Notes: a model not told the origin generated them from the letters alone. Positions 1-6,746 are shown, counted from the first letter of the stretch. The stretch: 11,827 nt of DNA from Firm-04 sp045642925 (GCA_045642925.1 JAZUJW010000053.1:1-11827), one strand, 5' to 3'. Program-made: numbers and translations.

Positions 1-117
1 CTTTGCTGGGCGTCAGCCCAGCGGCATCATTTCTGTACAATCTGACGAAAAATCTGACTGGTCAAACTCGTTTGACCATACGTATCCTGCACCACCAGCT
101 CTGTGCGGTGTTGCCTA
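1..117. repeat. MITE-like repeat, right-hand part
   Basis: Bases 1-98 are identical to 11730-11827. The stretch ends at 99-117 with GCTCTGTGCGGTGTTGCCT, which is the inverted complement, with one mismatch, of the 19 bases at 11651-11669. The two window ends are therefore overlapping parts of one element type with terminal inverted repeats. Visible hairpins are GCTGGGC/GCCCAGC (5-11 with 16-22) and a 9-bp stem around GGTCAAAC/GTTTGACC. No transposase is encoded, so this is a non-autonomous dispersed element. The open frame running through it (3-191) has no recognisable content. Confidence 0.7.
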
Positions 118-207
118 AAATATTCCACATTTGCATACAGAGAATACTGATTTCTGAATTTGAAGGGAAACTGATAATGAAAGCATCATAAATATGGAGC
201 AAACAAC

Positions 208-242
208 AAAAGGACGGCAGAAAGCACATCTGCCGTCCTTTT
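208..242 (-). terminator. Rho-independent terminator of the EAL gene (bidirectional shape)
   Basis: A perfect 14-bp stem, AAAAGGACGGCAGA with TCTGCCGTCCTTTT, has a 7-nt loop. It lies 48 nt past the stop of the minus-strand EAL gene. The A-tract and T-tract on either side let it work in both directions. On the minus strand it is followed by TTTTGTTGTTT. Confidence 0.85.
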
Positions 243-289
243 CATATTTTCGATTGTGGGGTATTATCGTGATTTGATTTTCACGAATA

Positions 290-1489
290 TCAGTCGAGAT
301 TTTCACAAAGCGTAATGACGAGAATATCCTCTGATGACGGACTTTTTACGAAATAGTCAACGGTTTCGACACGTCTGTAATTGCCGTCATCGCCAAGCTG
401 TCTTGTAATGACACGAACCTCAGATTTTCCCTCGTGGTATGCTTTCAGCATATTCTCTAGTTTGAATGTATCTGCGAAAAGCTGTTGGTCATCGGGATGC
501 ATTGAGGCGGCACCGTGCGTAATCAGCTCGCTGAAAACACCTGTAGAGGGACAGCTTGTTGATGTGAAATTGTCGTAAGCCATCATATAGAAGCTGTTTC
601 TCGTGAGATTGGAAAAAATCACGAGCGGGTAACGCTTGAAAACGACGCTCATCAGGAGATTTGCGGCACTTGCGGGTGTCTGGATCTGTAAAATATCAGC
701 CGTTTTCTCGATTTTCGTGTTTGTCAGGCATAGTTCAAGATATTTCTCAGCGGACATCGGTTTTGCAAAGATATATCCTTGAATCTTTTTGCAGTCGCAG
801 GTGCGCAAAAATTCGAGTTGTTCTCTGGTTTCCACGCCCTCCGCAACTGTCGTCAGATTGAGCCTGTTCGCAAAGTAGAAAATGCTTTCGAGAACGATGC
901 GTTCTTTTTCATTTTCGCAGTTTCCGCTGAGGAGTGATTTGTCGATTTTGAGAACATCGGCGGGCATATCCTTTGCGAAACTGAGCGAGGAAAAACCACT
1001 CCCGAAGTCGTCGATTGCCACGGTAAATTGTGCCTTTCTGATACTGTTGATCCAGCTCAGAAGCATATCACTGTCAGTGATCATGGCAGATTCCGTAATT
1101 TCGATTTCGAGCAAATGATGCGGAATCTGATATTGGTCAGCGATACGGCAAAGTTTTTCGCAAAATTCTGTATCCTTGACATGAACACGCGAGAAGTTTA
1201 CGGAGATGGGTACTGTTTTTCCTTTGCCTGACAATTGTTTTGCAAGGAATTTGCAGACTTCTTCAAACATAAACCAGTCTACAAAAGCGATATCGTTTGA
1301 TTCTTCCAGTGCAGGGATGAAAGCGGCAGGAGGTACGATCGTGCCGTCCTTTTTGACCCATCTGACGAGCGCCTCTGCACTTTTCAGGCGGCTGGTGATG
1401 GAGTCGTACTGTGGCTGATAGAAAGCCTGAAGCTCACCATTTTCCATCGCTTGTTTGATTTCATTTTCGATTGTAGTCAAAATATTCAC
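290..1489 (-). CDS. EAL-domain cyclic-di-GMP phosphodiesterase with C-terminal PAS-like region
   Basis: EAL proteins hydrolyse cyclic di-GMP to linear pGpG and lower the pool that controls motility, adhesion and surface behaviour. The EAL domain fills residues about 8-255, and the family's catalytic set is visible: E39-A-L, N98, E130, D160-D161 in IDDFGSG, K181, E217 in AEGVET and Q237. The protein is therefore expected to be active. No GGDEF domain, signal peptide or membrane segment is present, so it is cytoplasmic. Residues about 275-399 are predicted from their pattern (an MHPDDQQLF stretch, then alternating strands) to form a PAS_3-like sensor domain, with lower certainty. Sensor after catalytic domain is the less usual order. 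The GTG start at 1489 abuts the AGAAGGAAG ribosome site; the in-frame TTG at 1480 has 8-nt spacing and may be the true start. An in-frame TGA just upstream rules out a longer N-terminus. The gene has its own promoter and terminator, so it is monocistronic. Confidence 0.9.
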   Translation of the reverse strand: MNILTTIENEIKQAMENGELQAFYQPQYDSITSRLKSAEALVRWVKKDGTIVPPAAFIPALEESNDIAFVDWFMFEEVCKFLAKQLSGKGKTVPISVNFSRVHVKDTEFCEKLCRIADQYQIPHHLLEIEITESAMITDSDMLLSWINSIRKAQFTVAIDDFGSGFSSLSFAKDMPADVLKIDKSLLSGNCENEKERIVLESIFYFANRLNLTTVAEGVETREQLEFLRTCDCKKIQGYIFAKPMSAEKYLELCLTNTKIEKTADILQIQTPASAANLLMSVVFKRYPLVIFSNLTRNSFYMMAYDNFTSTSCPSTGVFSELITHGAASMHPDDQQLFADTFKLENMLKAYHEGKSEVRVITRQLGDDGNYRRVETVDYFVKSPSSEDILVITLCENLD

Positions 1490-1546
1490 TTCCTTCTAAT
1501 ATCAAAGCATAAAAACCAACAAAACCGAACCGTTGTTTTATACTAT

Positions 1547-1575
1547 ATTATAGCACATGAGAGTGAGAATTTCAA
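1547..1575 (-). promoter_or_regulatory. Sigma-A promoter of the EAL gene
   Basis: Read on the minus strand: -35 TTGAAA (1575-1570), a 17-bp spacer, and a perfect -10 TATAAT (1552-1547). This places transcription start near 1540 and gives a leader of about 50 nt before the gene. Confidence 0.8.
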
Positions 1576-1746
1576 TAGATTTGCGGCAATCTTTACAAAA
1601 ATAACATAATTTTGTATTGTGTACCGAAGGGAATGTCTGGCGATACAAAAAGAAATATGAAGAAAAAACGCATCTTTCTGTATGTCATCCGGAATTATAT
1701 TCGGATGAATTGATATCCATTTGCTGATAGCGTATCAAAAAAATGC
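1576..1746. other. Non-coding divergent spacer with inverted repeats
   Basis: This AT-rich stretch lies between the EAL promoter (minus) and the RNA promoter (plus), with no credible ORF. It holds TTTTGTAT at 1610-1617 opposite ATACAAAA at 1643-1650, a hairpin TCATCCG/CGGATGA (1685-1691 with 1702-1708), and a small palindrome TGATA-GCG-TATCA at 1725-1737, ten bases upstream of the next -35 box. Any of these could be regulator sites; none is identified. Confidence 0.4.
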
Positions 1747-1775
1747 TTGACAGATTGTGAATGAAATGCTATAAT
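1747..1775 (+). promoter_or_regulatory. Perfect-consensus sigma-A promoter for the structured RNA and CotH gene
   Basis: -35 TTGACA (1747-1752), 17-bp spacer, -10 TATAAT (1770-1775): a full match to the housekeeping consensus. Transcription should start near 1782, about 230 nt upstream of the next gene, producing a long untranslated leader. No second promoter was found between the terminator at 1951 and the gene. Confidence 0.88.
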
Positions 1776-1781
1776 CATGTT

Positions 1782-1951
1782 ATATATAATGCCAATATAG
1801 GCAGTAACAGAGTTTTTCTACCTTTGATTTTTGGGGAACTAAGCAGAATCCGAGTCGTGCAGCCATTCTGTCCCATATAGAAAGGGGATACTCTGTCTGT
1901 TTTTCAGAGTACAGAAGCAAGCCGCACGTTTTCGGACGTGCGGCATTTTTT
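1782..1951 (+). ncRNA. Structured leader RNA or stand-alone small RNA, class not recognised
   Basis: The stretch lies between a perfect promoter and a strong intrinsic terminator and has no plausible ORF. By hand it folds into a rod: ACAGAGT (1807-1813) with ACTCTGT (1890-1896), CCTTT (1821-1825) with AAAGG (1881-1885), GGGA (1834-1837) with TCCC (1871-1874), and CAGAAT (1844-1849) with ATTCTG (1865-1870). A small TGCC/GGCA hairpin sits at the 5' end. The 3' arm of the closing stem can instead pair as TACTCTG (1889-1895) with CAGAGTA (1905-1911), just before the terminator. Two mutually exclusive folds next to a terminator are typical of riboswitch or attenuator leaders. It does not match the conserved cores I know for cyclic-di-GMP, SAM, THF, guanidine or 6S RNAs. 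A free-standing sRNA is the alternative. Confidence 0.5.
1921..1951 (+). terminator. Intrinsic terminator in the leader of the CotH gene
   Basis: A 9-bp GC-rich stem GCCGCACGT/ACGTGCGGC (1921-1929 with 1936-1944) has a TTTCGG loop and is followed by A and six T. It lies upstream of the coding start, so either it ends a small RNA or it controls read-through into the CotH gene. A further inverted repeat, ATGGTTT/AAACCAT (1952-1958 with 1980-1986), follows at once. Confidence 0.85.
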
Positions 1952-2013
1952 ATGGTTTGTAGAAAGAGGTGGTCGCCCAAAACCATACGAACAGGAATTG
2001 AGAATAGGAACAA

Positions 2014-3615
2014 GTGAAACAAAAAAAGAAAGAATGGTGGATTTTTATGGAAAAGCAAGGATACCCATTGACATTCCGACGCACGGTCGGGATCCTATCA
2101 GCAGCCTCCATGCTGAGTGCAGTATGCAGCACGGGCGGCGTTTCGGTTTTCGCAGCTTCATTCAGCAAATCGGATGCTGTTACGCTGAAAAACTGGCTGA
2201 CAACTGCATCGCCCAGCCAAATTGATGGGGATTTGTATGACCTCAATGAAGACGGGCAGCTTGACGCACGAGATCTGGCGCTGCTGAAACAGAGTCAGCT
2301 GACACAGGAAGCAGAACCTGCTTATGTCCATCTGAACGGAAACAGCATCACCTATGAGGGAGAACATATTTCCGTCAACGGTTCGACAGCAACGATTTCC
2401 GCTTCCGGTACATACTATTTGAATGGAAAACTTTCGAATGGGCAGGTCATTGTCAATGTGTCCGATGAAGTTGCGGATGCAGGAACAGTCAAACTGTTTT
2501 TGGACGGCGTGGAAATGACCAATGCTTCTGCGCCCTGCATTTTGATTGAAAATGCGGAAAATACGTCTGTCAATCTCGTTGAAAACACGCAGAATTCGCT
2601 GAGTGACGGCAAGGATGCGCCTGCCTCTGAAGTTGAACCAGCCTTTGCCGTCCTGGAAGCGAAGGATGATATGACGATCAAGGGCGAAGGCAGTTTGTCC
2701 ATTCATGGCGGTGAGGCATATGGTATCCACTGCAACAACGACCTCAAAATCAATGGTGGTCAGTTGACGGTTGATACGGGGAACAGTGATGCGATTCGCG
2801 GCAGAACTTCCGTGAAAATCAAGGATGGCAGCATTCATGTGGACAGTGAAGGTGATGGTGTCAAATCCACGAAAGGCGCAATCGAAATCTCAGGCGGCAC
2901 ATTGGATATCCGTGCGGGAAATGACGCGTTACAGTCTGAAACAACGATGGAACTGACGGGCGGTAAGGTTCGTGCCTGCGGTGACCGCGGTCTGACAGCA
3001 GGGGAATCCATTTCTTTGGACGGCTGTACCATTCTGGCAACCGCAACAGATGAACAGTGTGCGAATCTGGAAAACACCGTACAGCCTGCCTTGCAGATTT
3101 CCTTTACCAAGCAATGGTCGAAAAATAATCCGCTGACTTTGACTGACAGTGGAAAGATACCTATTTTTGATGAAAACACGTTGAAAAAATATCGCTATGC
3201 TGTGATTTCTTCGCCTGAAATGGAAAATGGAAAATCTTACGGATTGTGGGCAGGCGGTATTGCAGTAGCACACAACGGTCAAAAGACTTTTGCGGCTGAT
3301 ACCCCTGCGGCATACACCGATGTCAACAATACCGACCATGCCGAACTGCTTTACAGTGATTCTTCTCGCAGAATCAGGTACATAAGGTTGAAATCACAAT
3401 GCCGGATGACCGCTGGAATGATTTCCTCAAGCATTCGCAGGACGAGGAATACTATCCCTGCGATATCGTCATTGACGGCGAGGCATTTTCGAATGTCGGC
3501 ATTCGAACCAAGGGGCACAGTTCCAATATGTTCATCTATCAGGCAGGCAAGGATAAATACAGTTTCCGTATTAAAATGGATAAATATGACAACTATCAGA
3601 ACTATCATGGTCTGA
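2014..3615 (+). CDS. N-terminal fragment: signal peptide, truncated dockerin, Cthe_2159-like carbohydrate-binding beta-helix
   Basis: The GTG at 2014 follows AGGAA. The ATG at 2047, preceded by GGTGG with 6-nt spacing, is a credible alternative giving a more normal signal peptide that ends near VSVFAA. Right after it comes a half dockerin: the first calcium loop is reduced to its last residues (SKSDAVTLKNWL), while the second, DLNEDGQLDARD, is complete. Residues about 108-430 resemble the DUF4353 / Cthe_2159 family, calcium-binding right-handed beta-helices known to bind polygalacturonic acid and cellulose. Short repeated turns such as GGEAYGIHC, GNSDAIRG, GDGVKSTKG, GNDALQSE and GDRGLTAG support this. 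Everything after about residue 450 (3361-3615) is out-of-frame translation caused by the frameshift. The protein would be secreted and cohesin-bound, or soluble if the half dockerin does not function. Confidence 0.8.
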   Translation: MKQKKKEWWIFMEKQGYPLTFRRTVGILSAASMLSAVCSTGGVSVFAASFSKSDAVTLKNWLTTASPSQIDGDLYDLNEDGQLDARDLALLKQSQLTQEAEPAYVHLNGNSITYEGEHISVNGSTATISASGTYYLNGKLSNGQVIVNVSDEVADAGTVKLFLDGVEMTNASAPCILIENAENTSVNLVENTQNSLSDGKDAPASEVEPAFAVLEAKDDMTIKGEGSLSIHGGEAYGIHCNNDLKINGGQLTVDTGNSDAIRGRTSVKIKDGSIHVDSEGDGVKSTKGAIEISGGTLDIRAGNDALQSETTMELTGGKVRACGDRGLTAGESISLDGCTILATATDEQCANLENTVQPALQISFTKQWSKNNPLTLTDSGKIPIFDENTLKKYRYAVISSPEMENGKSYGLWAGGIAVAHNGQKTFAADTPAAYTDVNNTDHAELLYSDSSRRIRYIRLKSQCRMTAGMISSSIRRTRNTIPAISSLTARHFRMSAFEPRGTVPICSSIRQARINTVSVLKWINMTTIRTIMV

Positions 3616-4613
3616 CAGAGTTCTGCATGAACAATATGTATTCTGACCCTTCCTGTATGCGTGATATCCTCTGCTATAATGCCATGGAGGAAATCGACGC
3701 ATATGCTCCGATTTGCGGATATACTGATATGTATCTCAACGGAAAACTGTTCAGCTTCTATTTCCTTGCGGAACAGCCCGGCACGACTTTGGGCGAACGG
3801 CTTGCAACGGATGATGAAGCAGTGCTTTATAAGGCGGCAGATGTTGGCAACAATTACGACTGCACCTTTGCTTCCAATATGGCACTCAATAATTTCGAGG
3901 TGAAATTCGGTAAGGACGATGATTTGAAGCACATTTCCGAAACGGTATCTGCAATTAATAACGTGACACCGCAGAATTATAAATTCATCGAAGATATTAT
4001 TGATGTTCCGAGCTTCCTGAAGGGATTTGCAGTCAATGCAGTCATGTGCAATTACGATAGCTATAATGGTCAGATGGCACATAACTATTACTTGGAATAC
4101 AATGGCGGTAAGCTTTATTATGTCGGCTGGGATTACAACTTGTCACTTGGCAACTTTATGGACTACGGTGCATCGGCAACCTCAGATATCAATACAGGTA
4201 TGTATCAGGCGGATACGAACCGCAGACCGATGCTTACCAAATTGCTGGCTGTTTCGGAGTACAAAAAACTGTATAATGAATATGTCATGCAAATCGTGGA
4301 TTATTACAGTGATCCTGAACAGGTCGTGAACGGATTTGCGACATTGATTCGCAGTCATGTCAAGGCAGATCCCCGTGGTCTGTTTACTGCTGACCAGTTC
4401 GAACAGAACATTACGAAAAGTGCACAAGGACTGCAAACCAACCAAGGCAACGGCGGAATGTGGGGCGGCTTTGGTGGCTTCGGAGGATTTGGCGGCTTCG
4501 GCGGTTTCGGAGGTTTTGGCGGCGGCGGCTTGTTCTCGTACGGCGGCGACAGCGTTTCCATTGTTGACTTCATGCTCAAGCGCAATGAGGTCATTCGTTC
4601 AACGCTGAAGTAA
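3399..4613 (+). CDS. C-terminal fragment: CotH kinase-like domain with Gly-Phe repeat
   Basis: This is the in-frame continuation of the gene; sense begins at 3360 and 3399 is merely the first ATG, with no good ribosome site. It matches the CotH family (PF08757), named after the Bacillus spore-coat protein kinase and also found in secreted, often dockerin-bearing, proteins of ruminococci. Family landmarks are GIRTKGHSS (residues about 35-43), KYSFRIKMDKY, GLTEFCMNNMYSDPSCMRDIL, a YLNGKLFSFYFLAEQPG stretch, NYDSYNGQMAHNYYL and YYVGWDYNLSLG. The last carries the Asp expected for metal or phosphate binding. Near the C-terminus an acidic/aromatic region gives way to six GGF units and then the usual closing helix SIVDFMLKRNEVIRSTLK. 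Kinase activity outside spore coats is not established; in ruminococci the role is unknown. Confidence 0.82.
   Translation: MPDDRWNDFLKHSQDEEYYPCDIVIDGEAFSNVGIRTKGHSSNMFIYQAGKDKYSFRIKMDKYDNYQNYHGLTEFCMNNMYSDPSCMRDILCYNAMEEIDAYAPICGYTDMYLNGKLFSFYFLAEQPGTTLGERLATDDEAVLYKAADVGNNYDCTFASNMALNNFEVKFGKDDDLKHISETVSAINNVTPQNYKFIEDIIDVPSFLKGFAVNAVMCNYDSYNGQMAHNYYLEYNGGKLYYVGWDYNLSLGNFMDYGASATSDINTGMYQADTNRRPMLTKLLAVSEYKKLYNEYVMQIVDYYSDPEQVVNGFATLIRSHVKADPRGLFTADQFEQNITKSAQGLQTNQGNGGMWGGFGGFGGFGGFGGFGGFGGGGLFSYGGDSVSIVDFMLKRNEVIRSTLK
4464..4529 (+). repeat. (Gly-Gly-Phe)6-Gly4 coding repeat in the CotH domain
   Basis: Six consecutive 9-base units encode GGF (4464-4517), followed by four glycine codons. 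The third positions vary from unit to unit (GGC GGC TTT, GGT GGC TTC, GGA GGA TTT and so on). The amino-acid pattern is thus kept while the DNA is not a perfect repeat. It is probably a flexible or sticky loop between the CotH core and its last helix. Confidence 0.85.
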
Positions 4614-4649
4614 GGCAATCCCCAAACAACTGAATAGCGCGCTTTCAAT

Positions 4650-4692
4650 GAGCCTGTGGAGAGATTCTATCCTCCGCAGGCTCGTTTGTTTC
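4650..4692 (+). terminator. Rho-independent terminator of the CotH gene
   Basis: GAGCCTGTGGAG (4650-4661) pairs with CTCCGCAGGCTC (4672-4683) in a 12-bp stem with one G-T wobble and a 10-nt loop, followed by GTTTGTTTC. It lies 37 nt after the stop codon and separates this gene from the BspA-like gene. Confidence 0.85.
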
Positions 4693-4758
4693 GGAATGTA
4701 CCCTCATGGAACGAACTGTCGGAAAACAGTGCTGATTGCCCGTATCTGTTTCTTGCAT

Positions 4759-4775
4759 CTTGAAATTATTTCAAG
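4759..4775. promoter_or_regulatory. Perfect palindrome over the -35 box (putative operator)
   Basis: CTTGAAAT-T-ATTTCAAG is an 8+1+8 perfect inverted repeat that contains the whole -35 hexamer of the BspA-like gene. A dimeric repressor bound here would block RNA polymerase. The regulator is unknown. Confidence 0.55.
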
Positions 4776-4788
4776 TATGTGATATAAT
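4760..4788 (+). promoter_or_regulatory. Sigma-A promoter of the BspA-like gene
   Basis: -35 TTGAAA (4760-4765), 17-bp spacer, TATAAT (4783-4788), with a TGA at 4780-4782 giving an extended -10. Start would be near 4795, leaving a leader of about 50 nt before the strong AGGAGG ribosome site. Confidence 0.85.
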
Positions 4789-4844
4789 TCGATATAGTTA
4801 CACATTTACTTTTTCGATTTTGTTTCTGAAACAGGAGGCTACAA

Positions 4845-6746
4845 ATGAAAGGATTTACTCATACACTATCCATGATTTGCGCTGCAATGCTTTTTATGAA
4901 TGCGATGCCCCTACAAACCGTTCAGGCGCAAAATACGGTCATATCCGCCAATATCCGTTCGGATGAACCCAAAGGTGCATTCAATAAAATCACCGTAAAG
5001 AATGCGATTTCCGATTCGGGGGCAACCATTGTCCGCTTTGTGACGAAAGCGCCTTCTATCAAAGCAGATACGATTCTGCTGAATGACGATGCAAGTGTGC
5101 TGGGCGCATTTGATGCCAAAAGCGAAACATTCTATATCTACGCGGCAAAAGGCGGCAAGGTGATCGCACCGTCAGACTGTTTCAATTTGTTCTGTAATTT
5201 GCCGAACATCACTGAAATAGATTGCTCCGGTATGGATACGAGCAATGTTGTGTATATGAATTATATGTTTAGCAGCTGCCCGGCATTGACCAAACTGAAC
5301 CTCAAAGGATGGGATACGCATAATGTCGAGAATATGAGTTATCTATTCAACTGGTGTCCCGCATTGACCGAACTGGATCTCAGCAGCTTTGACACTTCTC
5401 ATGTAACGAATATGGAGAAAATGTTCTATGACTGCGTATCATTAACGGAACTGAATGTCAGTCATTTCGATACAAGTAATGTAACGAATATGCAGTCTAT
5501 GTTTTCGCATTGTGAGGGATTGAGCACTCTGGATCTCAGCGCTTTTGATACCGGTAATGTCACGGATATGAGCCAGATGTTTGAAGCAGCATTTAACCTG
5601 AAAATCTTGAATGTACAAAGTTTTGATACGAGTCATGTTTCAAATATGAGCAATATGTTCCGTAACTGCCGTTCATTGATTTACGTAGACACAAGCGGAT
5701 TTGATACCGGCAAAGTCACCGATATGAGTGATATGTTTTTTGATTGTGCGGTTTTGACAGCGATTGATGTCAGCGGATTTGATACAAGCAGTGTTATGAA
5801 TATGAACAGAATGTTCGGTGATTGTTCCGCATTGGCGGAACTGGATGTCAGCGGTTTTGATACGGGCAAAGTGACGGATATGCGTGAAATGTTCTACTGG
5901 TGCTATGGCTTGAACGAGCTGGATGTCAGCAGATTTGATACGCAGAATGTCACAAAAATGGGCGGGATGTTCTCCAAGTGCTCCGCATTGACTGTATTGG
6001 ATGTCAGTGGTTTTGACACTCGAAACGTAACGGAAATGAACACAATGTTCTCAGGGTGCTCCGGCTTGACGACATTGGATGTCAGCGGTTTCGATACACG
6101 AAATGTCACAAAAATGGGGGGAATGTTCTCCAAGTGCTCCGCATTGAATGAATTGGATGTCAGTGGTTTTGATACTCGGAACGTAACGGAAATGAATGCG
6201 ATGTTCTCAGGGTGCTCCGGCTTGACGAAACTGGATGTCAGTGGGTTTAATACTGCCAAAGTTACAAGCATGGAGAGTATGTTCGATACCTGTTCTTCCT
6301 TGACGGCGCTGGATGTCAGTGGTTTTAAAACCGGTCAGGTTACGAAAATCAATCGTATGTTCTCAGACTGTAACGCTTTGACGGTGTTAGACCTCAGCAT
6401 CTTTGACATCAGTAAGGTCACACAAATGGATAAAATGCTGCGCCTTTCTAATCTGGACGCAGTATGCTGTTCCAAATCTGATTATGCTTCCTATGTGGAG
6501 AAGGCAAGCTTAGAGCCTGCGACCATACGGCTGAACGCAATGCGTGAATATAAGCGTCTGGATCTGGATGGAAATGGCAAAACCAGAATCAATGATTGTG
6601 TGCTTCTGTGCAGGATTTTGAATGAGGATGCTGACGTTTTCAGTCAAATACAGGGTGATGTGTCTGCGCAGCCGATAGATTTCAATGAGGATGGCTTCCT
6701 GACCACGGCAGATATCAGGGATTTCCTGCAATATCTGAGTCAATAA
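4845..6746 (+). CDS. Secreted BspA-like 26-residue repeat (DUF285) protein with C-terminal dockerin
   Basis: The 633-residue protein starts at an ATG six bases after AGGAGG. Residues 1-29 form a signal peptide, probably cleaved after TVQA. Residues 30-121 are a unique N-terminal region. Residues 122-511 are fifteen full 26-residue repeats with consensus LTxLDVSGFDTxNVTxMxxMFxxCSx, followed by a degenerate sixteenth to about 535. This is the DUF285 / BspA-like surface repeat (also called PARCEL repeats), known from surface proteins of Bacteroidetes, mycoplasmas, Listeria and gut Firmicutes, and usually linked to adhesion or protein binding. Residues about 569-633 form a dockerin with loops DLDGNGKTRIND (Arg at loop position 9, where Asn or Asp is usual) and DFNEDGFLTTAD. 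No LPXTG or membrane anchor is seen, so attachment would go through a cohesin. The ligand is unknown. Confidence 0.9.
   Translation: MKGFTHTLSMICAAMLFMNAMPLQTVQAQNTVISANIRSDEPKGAFNKITVKNAISDSGATIVRFVTKAPSIKADTILLNDDASVLGAFDAKSETFYIYAAKGGKVIAPSDCFNLFCNLPNITEIDCSGMDTSNVVYMNYMFSSCPALTKLNLKGWDTHNVENMSYLFNWCPALTELDLSSFDTSHVTNMEKMFYDCVSLTELNVSHFDTSNVTNMQSMFSHCEGLSTLDLSAFDTGNVTDMSQMFEAAFNLKILNVQSFDTSHVSNMSNMFRNCRSLIYVDTSGFDTGKVTDMSDMFFDCAVLTAIDVSGFDTSSVMNMNRMFGDCSALAELDVSGFDTGKVTDMREMFYWCYGLNELDVSRFDTQNVTKMGGMFSKCSALTVLDVSGFDTRNVTEMNTMFSGCSGLTTLDVSGFDTRNVTKMGGMFSKCSALNELDVSGFDTRNVTEMNAMFSGCSGLTKLDVSGFNTAKVTSMESMFDTCSSLTALDVSGFKTGQVTKINRMFSDCNALTVLDLSIFDISKVTQMDKMLRLSNLDAVCCSKSDYASYVEKASLEPATIRLNAMREYKRLDLDGNGKTRINDCVLLCRILNEDADVFSQIQGDVSAQPIDFNEDGFLTTADIRDFLQYLSQ
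5208..6450 (+). repeat. Tandem 78-bp coding repeats (15 full, 1 partial) with a 156-bp recent duplication
   Basis: The unit length is exactly 78 bp with no indels; for example GGATGTCAG recurs at 78-base steps. Units 10-11 (5910-6065) and 12-13 (6066-6221) are near copies at DNA level, down to the alternation CACAAAAATGGG / GTAACGGAAATGAA. This points to a recent two-unit tandem duplication. Outer units are far more diverged. Confidence 0.92.

Larger units (their letters stand above)
2014..4613 (+). pseudogene. Dockerin - Cthe_2159-like - CotH gene split by a -1 frameshift
   Basis: The two halves are one gene read in two frames. The upstream frame carries the secretion signal and beta-helix and loses sense after about 3360. 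The downstream frame opens at 3360, directly after an in-frame TGA at 3357-3359, and reads FFSQNQVHKVEITMPDDRW, the normal beginning of a CotH domain. The break must lie between about 3357 and 3387. Restoring one base would give a protein of roughly 855-865 residues. The site (GAT TCT TCT CGC) has no canonical slippery heptamer, so a one-base deletion or an assembly error is more likely than programmed frameshifting. Both halves look otherwise undamaged, which suggests a recent event or an error. Confidence 0.75.

Noticed and set aside
3..191. 62-residue open frame beginning in the window's first bases
   Set aside because: It is a translation of the MITE-like repeat running into spacer, with no ribosome site and no recognisable protein content.
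208..242. Short palindromic repeats suggesting a CRISPR array in the window
   Set aside because: All hairpins are single terminators or parts of the MITE-like repeat. There is no series of equal direct repeats with spacers and no cas gene.
1782..1951. 6S RNA or a known cyclic-di-GMP riboswitch
   Set aside because: The 5' and 3' ends do not close into a 6S-like terminal stem, and the conserved cyclic-di-GMP aptamer cores are absent despite the nearby EAL gene.
2158..2838. 226-codon minus-strand open frame inside the CotH gene
   Set aside because: Shadow of the plus-strand gene. It has no ribosome site, and the plus frame has clear domain content.
3357..3370. Programmed -1 ribosomal frameshifting in the CotH gene
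   Set aside because: The bases around GAT TCT TCT CGC do not form an X XXY YYZ slippery site, and no clear downstream stem was found, so mutation or sequencing error is the simpler reading.
3351..4082. 243-codon minus-strand open frame opposite the CotH domain
   Set aside because: Antisense shadow; the low-complexity Ile/Val/Cys-rich translation does not resemble a protein family.
5903..6271. Minus-strand repeat ORF opposite the 78-bp units
   Set aside because: It arises from the periodic composition of the sense repeats and has no independent start signals.
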